A stretch of DNA of 64,000 nt, from the NCBI GenBank assembly GCA_039654915.1, contig CM077593.1, positions 62,812,501 through 62,876,500 of the forward strand, in the 5' to 3' direction. Under the pieces are notes generated by a model that was not told the DNA's origin, ran no database searches, and was given only the letters and a program-made list of their open reading frames with translations. Positions within the stretch are counted from its first letter, which is position 1; each line of letters starts with the position of its first letter. Positions 57,124 through 64,000 of the stretch are shown piece by piece. A program made the translations under genes and the position numbers. Origin of the DNA: Aquilaria yunnanensis. Its lineage: Eukaryota; Streptophyta; Magnoliopsida; Malvales; Thymelaeaceae.

Positions 57124-58712
57124 TGAAGATTTTCAGGATCTCAATAATAACATACTCTTATGTTTTTCATTTGTGTATATGCCACATGCATATAAGTTTT
57201 CCATACATATTGTCTCAAAAACAATATCTAGCATGCTATTTGAGTTCAACATGAATATAGACATACTTATCCAGTCAAACAAACTTAGCATGCCACTAAG
57301 ATCATTCATAAAACTTAAATCCTTAGCATGCTACTAAAGCAAGAAAGGATGCGTACCTTCCTTTTTGATAGTCTTGTGCCGAAAAGGAAAAGGAAGGACT
57401 TGATCTTAGAGATACGCCTTGAGGCTTGAATTGAGATGAAGAATCTCAATGTAATTCCACCCACAATGCTCTAAGAAAGTGTCTAATATTTCGGCTCTTT
57501 AAAGGAATGAAAGGAGGAATTTTTCTCTCAAGAAAAATGGTGCAAATTGAGTGTAAAATTCGTACCCTCAATTGCCAGCCACTAAAGGCTATTTATAGAT
57601 GACCAAAAGGCACACCTTTACACCAAGAAAGGTGTCCTTTAAGCCAAAGAACACTTCCTTTGGCTAAGGGTCATGTATGGTGGCGAAAATACATGTCTTT
57701 TAGCCAAGGAACACTTCCTTTGGCCTATAACCACCCATAACTACCTTATGGGCGAAAATACATGTCTTTTAAGTCAAGGAACACTTCCTTTGGCCTATAA
57801 CCACCCATAACTACCTTATGGGCGAAAATACATGTCTTTTAAGTCTAAAGGACATCACATTTGGTGCAATAACCACCTCAACCACCTCCATGGCCGAACA
57901 TACATGTCCTTTAAAGTCAAAGGACATCACTCTTGGTGCTATAAGCACCCTATGGCCGAATATACATGTCCATTCACCCAAGGAACACTTCCTTTGGATG
58001 AAAGGACATGTTCTTTTAGCCAAGAGTTATTTCTTTTGATGAAGAGACATACCTTTACACAAAAGATGTGTCTCTTGGTGGTTTTGAGCTAAAAACAAGG
58101 TGAGCTGGCACAAAGCTAGCTCAATACGCTACTTATGCACCATTGAGCTCCTTTGAGCTCCAACCTAGCACCATGAACTAAGGTCCAGCTCCAAGAACTG
58201 ACCTTGAGCTGGAGTTAGCTGCTTTCAGCTGAAGTAAACTGAAGTCCAGCTACACTCAGCTACCAAAAGCTGAAGTGAGCTGACTTGAGCTGAAGTCCAG
58301 CTACATTCAGCTACCATAAGCTGAAGTGAGCTGACTTGAGCTTACTTGAGCTAACTTGAGCTGAAGTCCAGCTACATTCAGCTACCATAAGCTGAAGTGA
58401 GCTGACTTGAGCTGAAGTCCAGCTACATTCAGCTACCATAAGCTGAAGTGAGCTGACTTGAGCTGACTTGAGCTAACTTGAGCTGAAGTCCAGCTACATT
58501 CAGCTACCATAAGCTGAAGTGAACTGACTTGAGCTGACTTGAGCTAACTTGAGCTGAAGTCCAGCTACTTTGAGCTATTTATAGCTGAAGTGAGCTGACT
58601 TGAGCTAAGGGGAGCTACTTCTAGCTGCCTTAGATACCTTTTCAAGCTATAGTTAGCTCAACGAGCTCAAATCCTATCTTAAAAGGATCTTGGTGCGCCA
58701 AGAATTCCAACA
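57124..58712 (-). mobile_element. C1 3' LTR of a second C1 copy
   Basis: 1,589 bp, very close to 29203-30791, with a few differences such as GTGCCGAAAAGG for GTGCTGAAAAGG. TATA at 57589-57599 (minus). AGCT array at about 58190-58630. Confidence 0.92.
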
Positions 58713-59967
58713 AACTCCCACTCGCACTAAGATGCTTTTAAAACTCCCAGCTCCCACTCAAAACAAAACTCCTTAATCCTTATAGCCGAAATAATCTAGA
58801 CACTTCTACATATATAGAGTTGTGGGTGCGACCTCAAGGCACACACACTAAGTCTCTTCTATTGAGGTTGTTAGACTCTCAATAGAAGATTGTCCTCTCC
58901 TCATAGTTTGAACTTCTTCAAACTTTCCTTGAACACATCAAGTACAAGTGTGTTGCTTAAACACATCAAGCTTTCTTGAACACATCAAGTTTTTCTTGAA
59001 CACATCAAGTTTTGCCTTTCAGACCCCAGACATATGATACACTTCTTAATCACAATCAGTCTCTTTCTCTGAATTTCAACTCCTTGAAATCCATGATTGT
59101 ATTAAGCATTGTGTACTCATTTAAATCACAATTCAATCTATCATACTACTCACAGTAATATGTGGGCCCAAGATTGAATTTAGTGAACGTGTACCATCTT
59201 AATGTCTTTCCTTTGAGCTTCAACTACTTAGGTCAATGAATTAACATGATCACCCAAAAGGAGGATACTCCAGTCTCATTTCTCTAAGACCTTCGACAAC
59301 CAATCAAAGTGATCATAATTAACTCAACTTCCTAATAGCAAGCTATAGTCACTAAGAGTCTGATTTGAAGAATCTCACACTAAGCAAGAACAGAGACAAC
59401 TTGCTTAAATTCTTCTATGGTCGTATTTCATGGTCATGGAACACTTGGAAACACATCCATTAAAGTTCCATAATACACTTCTAAGGTGTTTTACTCATGT
59501 CACTTCCACTTGGAGTGATCTCCATTCCAATTGAGGAGTGTGTCATTTCTCCCTCTTAAAACACCATTAAGTGTACTCCTCTTAACATATAAAAGGAGGA
59601 CATGTCAATAACCATGAAATTTCTCCATGTAAGCCCTTGCTTACATCTAACATAGGCACCAAAGCATTGAACCTTGATTACTCATAATCTAGGCGACCAT
59701 GAAAGCCTAAAGTGTCATGTGTTGGAGCATGACTCCCACTTAAATGTACCATTCATTTAAGTCTTTAGCCAGTCTCATCCTTAATCTTACACAAAGATCA
59801 AGGGCGAATGACTCGTGTGAGAAAGTCATTCTCTACCTATGTTTGACATGTTCATTTGTTCGTTGTGTTTTCTAAAATTGAACTGATTATTTCATAAAAT
59901 AATCTATATTATCACAAAAATAATACTTAACATGTGTGACACCAAAGAGGTGAAGTACATCCAACAT
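58713..59967 (-). other. C1 3' noncoding region, second copy
   Basis: Matches 30792-32079 apart from a deletion of about 30 bp near 59657. No gene is seen. Confidence 0.8.
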
Positions 59968-61680
59968 TTACATTCTTCTAAGACCCATTGCTCTAACATG
60001 TCGAGCAAACACAAGTGGTGGCAATGGCTTAGTGAGAGGATCTGCCACCATCAGGTCTGTAGAAATGTACTCAATCCTAACTTCACCCTCTTCAATTGCA
60101 TCCCTTACAAAGTTATATTTCATGCTAATGTGCTTGGTTTTTCCATGGTATTTGGGGTCCTTAGTATAAGCCATGGCTGCCATACTATCACTGTAGATAG
60201 TAATAGGTCTCTCAATAGAAACCTTGGACTCCAAATTCTTAAGGAAATAACCTAGCCAAAGGGCTTCTTGTACAGCTGAGGCACATGAAACAAATTCAGC
60301 CTCCATTGTGGACAATGCTGTACAAGTTTGCTTCTTACTACACCAAGTAGTAGCACCACCATTTAGCATGAAAAGATAACCAGATGTAGACTTGCTGGAG
60401 TCTCTATCCCCACCCCAGTCAGCATCAGAATAGCCACGTAAACCAAGGTCTTTACCTTGGTAACAAAGCCAATAATCCTTAGTACCCTTGAGGTACCTTA
60501 GGATCCTCTTGACATTCTTCCAATGCTCCAGACCAGGGTTGGAAGAATATCGTGCTAAAAGACCAACCGCTTGGCTGATGTCTGGCCTTGTACATAACAT
60601 GGCGTACATCAAGCTACCAATGGCACTTAGGTAGGGAATCTGAGCCATCTCTTCCTTCTCCTTTGGAGTCTTAGGACATAAGTCCTCTCCAATCTTGCAA
60701 CCATATGCAAGAGGTGTACTCATGGGCTTTGCATTTGTTAAGTTGAACCTTGCAAGAATCTTATCAATATAAGATTCTTGAGAAAGGGCCAATAGCCTTG
60801 CCTTTCTATTCCTCAGGATCTTCACCCCTAGAATAAAGGCAGCCTCTCCCATATCCTTCATGTCAAAGGTGGAAGACAACCATCCCTTGATGGTACTTAA
60901 CAATGCAAGCCTATTACTTGCAATCAGTATATCATCTACATATAGAGTCAATACTGCAAAACTAGACCCAGAAGAGTACAAGTATACACAATGGTCTTCA
61001 TGCATCATCACAAAGCCATAGTTTGTGATTGCATGGTGAAACTTCAAGTACCACTGTCTTGAAGCTTGCTTAAGACCATAGATAGACTTCTTTAGTCTAC
61101 ATACCTTGTCCTCTTGACCCTTTTGGACAAACCCCTCAGGTTGTCTCATATATATCTCCTCACTCAATTCACCATTGAGAAAGGCGGTCTTTACATCCAT
61201 CTGATGTAACTCTAAGTCTAGATTTGCCACAATGGCAAGTAATATCCTGATGGAAGTGAATTTCACAACAGGAGAGAAGGTGTCTTTGAAATCAACACCC
61301 TCCTTCTGTGTGAAACCCTTGGCCACCAACCGGGCCTTGTATCTTTCGATACTTCCATCAGAGTTCACCTTGATCTTGAGAACCCACTTGTTCCCAATTG
61401 CCTTACGGCCTAGAGGAAGATCACTTAACTCCCAAACCCCATTGAGATGCATCGAATGCAACTCATCCTTCATTGCATTTAGCCACTCTTCCCTTTGTTC
61501 ACCCTCAAGAGCCTCCTCAATGTTACTTGTCTCATCTATCTCAGATGCAACCAAGTTTGCCTCACTATCCAGGATCCACCATTCTTTAGGTGGTCCAAAT
61601 TTCCTCATTGATCTTCTCAATATAGGCTGAGATGGAGGCAACTCATGCTCCATCTCTTGAGGCTCAACATTTTGCCCTTG
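59968..61680 (-). CDS. C1 Pol 3' part: RT and RNase H, open frame
   Basis: Continuous copia RT-RNase H on the minus strand. It starts in the linker (SQPILRRSMRKFGPPKEWW), then NKWVLKIKVNSDGS, MDVKTAFLNGEL, FVQKGQEDKVCRLKKSIYGL, YVDD, YSDADWGGDRDSSKS, STMEAEF and the C-terminal DPLTKPL. It lacks the extra T that shifts the 33209-36136 copy and so shows the intact state. The 5' part of the gene is separated by the G5 insertion at 61681 (left flank CCTTG) and lies beyond the window. The open frame extends artificially into the G5 LTR to 61941. Confidence 0.93.
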   Translation of the reverse strand, partial: QGQNVEPQEMEHELPPSQPILRRSMRKFGPPKEWWILDSEANLVASEIDETSNIEEALEGEQREEWLNAMKDELHSMHLNGVWELSDLPLGRKAIGNKWVLKIKVNSDGSIERYKARLVAKGFTQKEGVDFKDTFSPVVKFTSIRILLAIVANLDLELHQMDVKTAFLNGELSEEIYMRQPEGFVQKGQEDKVCRLKKSIYGLKQASRQWYLKFHHAITNYGFVMMHEDHCVYLYSSGSSFAVLTLYVDDILIASNRLALLSTIKGWLSSTFDMKDMGEAAFILGVKILRNRKARLLALSQESYIDKILARFNLTNAKPMSTPLAYGCKIGEDLCPKTPKEKEEMAQIPYLSAIGSLMYAMLCTRPDISQAVGLLARYSSNPGLEHWKNVKRILRYLKGTKDYWLCYQGKDLGLRGYSDADWGGDRDSSKSTSGYLFMLNGGATTWCSKKQTCTALSTMEAEFVSCASAVQEALWLGYFLKNLESKVSIERPITIYSDSMAAMAYTKDPKYHGKTKHISMKYNFVRDAIEEGEVRIEYISTDLMVADPLTKPLPPLVFARHVRAMGLRRM

Positions 61681-62666
61681 TGATATGATCAAGGAAGGCA
61701 CACATGGAGAAGGCAAGGACCCATTGAAGGTTTCTAGTGGACCTATGACAAGGAAGAAAGCTAAGGAGCTCTCAAGTGCACTACAAGGCTTTGTTTCAAG
61801 TTTCTTCATGGAGAATGGACATGGAACTTCACAAGGAGCTGCTGGAACTTTCAAGACACCATATGGAGATGATGGATATGCTTGGTACTCAGTTCTGGAG
61901 TGCTTAGACAAGCCACAAAACAAGGACACCAAGGACACCACTCAAAGTGCACCATTTGAGCCACCTTAAGTGTTCTTGATGCATTTTGTGTCCACAAGCT
62001 GGATTTTTGAGCTCTAACTTTCCATACCTTCATTACCACATCTAATATGAAGATTCATGCCATTGGAACTCAAAGATTCAAGCTTGGAGCTGAAGATACA
62101 AGAGAGAACCTTAAAGTGCCCAAAATGCACCCAAAAAGGCTATTTGGGAGTTTTCGGGTTTAATCTTGTATTTATATTTTATTTTCGTTCAAATCCTATT
62201 TAGATACATTATTTAGGAAGTTATTTAGGCTATGGAATAGTTTTAAATCGTTTTGGGCAAGTGGAATACGCTGCATTTATTAAACTTGTTCAAACTAGGA
62301 ATTAGAGTCCTAATTTGACTAGGATTTCCTATGTCTTTGTATCTAGGATTCCTAAGGGATTTAGGCTGCGAATTTTGCCTAGCTTTTAACCCTAGTTTAG
62401 GCCTATATAAAGGCACATATTCTGGATGTAAACATACAGATTATTGCCGAAATAATATTGCTCTTTGGAGAGGTTTTCTCTTTGGTTCTTGGCGGACTGC
62501 CTTGGTGCACAAGTGTGCTTGTGTTCTTGGAGTTCTATACTTCTCGTTTCTAATCACAGGTTGATTAGGGGTGGGGGTTTTAAACCCAGTCTTTTTGATG
62601 TCTTGTGGAGCTTGAATCTCATCTTGGGCGCGTTTCATGGTCTTTATACCATAGGGGTTCGCATCA
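61681..62666 (+). mobile_element. G5 5' LTR, type B
   Basis: 986 bp from TGATATGATC to TTCGCATCA. The U3 (about 61760-62160) is the type B version shared with 3306-4251. R/U5 has ATTATTGCCGAAATAAT and CTTGGCGGACTG. A primer site follows. Confidence 0.9.
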
Positions 62667-63570
62667 GTTGGTATCAGAGCCACAAGTTCCATTGAAGGAC
62701 ATATCTTTGTGTTCTTGTTTCCCTTCATTTTTTCTTTCAATTCTGTCCAGTAATTTCGTGCTTTAATTCTCTGTTTTAATCTGTTTTCTTCTTGTTTCAG
62801 GTCTGTTCTTTTTATTCCATCCTTGTTCAAGTCCGAAAATCACAAAAACAACAAAAAGAAGTCAATCCGTGTTGTCTAGTTTTCTCGGTTTCAATTCGTT
62901 TCTTCTTGTTCAATTCTTATCTTTCTGTTTCGTGTCCAGCCATATTAATCTCTCTTGTTTTCATTGTTTCCAGCATCCTAGAGTCAAGAAAACACCAAAA
63001 AAAAAAGAAGGATCCAAATTCAGGAAGTTTCGGTACAACCAAAGTTGCTTCAAATTGTGCCAATTTCACTAGTTTCTTGTTTTGACCGAAAGGAATTCTA
63101 ACTTTTTGTCTTTGGCAGCAAGGAACTTGAAGGAGAAAGTTGTTTTAGTATCAAACAGCAAGCAAAAAAAGAAAAAGGAGAAAAGAGAAAAGAACAAAGA
63201 AAGAAAAAGAAAAGAACAAAAGAAAGAGCTTGCAAAGGAAAAGGAGTTTTCTCAAAATTGTTGGAAGTTTTTGCGCCCGAAAACCTATCCCATTGTTTTA
63301 AGCCAAAAAGCTTTCTTTGTGGTTCTTGTGATCATCAATTGCAAGGGCTTCCTAGAGTCTTTTAAAGCTTGTTTAGCCCACCTCTTTTGGAGTCAAAATA
63401 GTTCTTCAAAAATTCAGGTTTTCTTGTGTGCTTTGAGGATAGTCTTCTTAGAACTTTTGAGAACTCTTTGAATAGCAATATCTCACTAACAAATTGAGTG
63501 TTTGAGTGTTCATCTTTGAGTGAAACACGTGAGGTGAGTGTTTGTGAGGATCTTTGTTATTTTCAGGAGT
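62667..63570 (+). other. G5 leader with primer site and purine tract
   Basis: TGGTATCAGAGCC at 62669-62681. Purine tract at about 63158-63240 with GCAAGC before and GCTTGC within its end. No gene is seen. Confidence 0.78.
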
Positions 63571-64000
63571 ATGGAGGGCCAAGAGGATAGGAGGATGGAG
63601 GTAAGGAACAATGATGAGCCAACCATGAGAGAGCTTCAAGAAACTCTCAATAGACTTGTTGGGAGGATTGAGGACATTGACTTGAGGTTGCCAAGGAGAC
63701 CAAATCCCATCTTGCAACCAAGGAGAGGTCCAAGGAGAGAAGAGCCCGAGGAGGAAGAAGGGCATTGGCATGACCATGGGCTTCCAAGGAGGGGGGAGCC
63801 AAGGGAGGACAACAATCTAAGCTCCATCAAGCTTACCATTCCACCTTTCCAAGGGAGGAGTGATCCAGATGCATATTGGGAATGGGAGCAAAAGATTGAG
63901 ATGGTGTTTGAGTGCCATCACTATTCTGAGGAAAAGAAAGTTAAAGTGGCTACTATTGAATTCACTGATTATGCTCTTGTATGGTGGAACCAGGTTGTCA
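63571..64000 (+). CDS. G5 Gag, N-terminal part, cut by window end
   Basis: 143 codons from ATG 63571 (MEGQEDRRMEVRNN), open to the window end (ALVWWNQVV). It is nearly identical to G3 residues 1-143, including the Tyr codon that is TAG in G2. It is a particle-forming Gag of Ty3/gypsy type. Whether this copy keeps zinc knuckle, protease or polymerase lies outside the window. Its type B LTR makes it the best place to look for an autonomous relative. Confidence 0.88.
   Translation, partial: MEGQEDRRMEVRNNDEPTMRELQETLNRLVGRIEDIDLRLPRRPNPILQPRRGPRREEPEEEEGHWHDHGLPRRGEPREDNNLSSIKLTIPPFQGRSDPDAYWEWEQKIEMVFECHHYSEEKKVKVATIEFTDYALVWWNQVV

Overview
The window is repeat-dense nuclear DNA from a flowering plant. 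The organism cannot be named from the sequence. I see no host protein gene, tRNA or rRNA. Nearly every base belongs to one of four families: G, an LTR element of Ty3/gypsy type that has gag (sometimes with protease) but no polymerase; C1 and C2, two Ty1/copia families; and a 31-bp satellite. Evidence for a plant is the tRNA-iMet primer sites (TGGTATCAGAGCC), the copia Gag-Pol order PR-INT-RT-RH, and the deep nesting.

Layout: 1-4712 is a G copy (G1) beside an inverted G LTR, the latter lying in a C1 LTR. 4713-8003 is satellite split by a C1 solo LTR. 8004-25370 is a C1 composite whose two LTRs face each other, carrying two G elements: G2 (10441-16141, TSD CAATG) and G3 (17224-23517, TSD ACATA). 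25371-47369 is a rearranged C2 element carrying a chimeric G element (G4, 28382-42823) and a G solo LTR (44632-45651, TSD ATCAA). G4 itself carries a young full-length C1 element (29203-37993, TSD CATGA, LTRs identical by eye). 47370-55154 is satellite again, split by a C1 solo LTR (TSD CAAAG) and a C2 solo LTR (TSD GAAAC). 55155-57123 holds three tandem G LTRs, 57124-61680 a C1 3' half, and 61681-64000 the 5' end of another G copy (G5). The satellite keeps one orientation throughout, so one old array was probably split by successive insertions. The deepest path is satellite, C1, C2, G, C1.

How the parts work: C1 encodes a nearly complete Gag-Pol and is probably the most recently active family here. 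The G family has both LTRs, a primer site, a polypurine tract and Gag, but has a roughly 500-codon open frame of unknown nature where RT, RNase H and integrase should be. It must have been moved by enzymes supplied in trans, and no autonomous gypsy partner is in the window. Three G copies share one in-frame deletion of the zinc knuckle and protease, so the deleted form itself multiplied.

The most interesting material is the G family with its extra frame and its leader element, the helically phased AGCT arrays in C1 LTRs, the 31-bp satellite with higher-order repeats, and the two composites with inverted terminal LTRs. Identities quoted are by-eye comparisons, not alignments.
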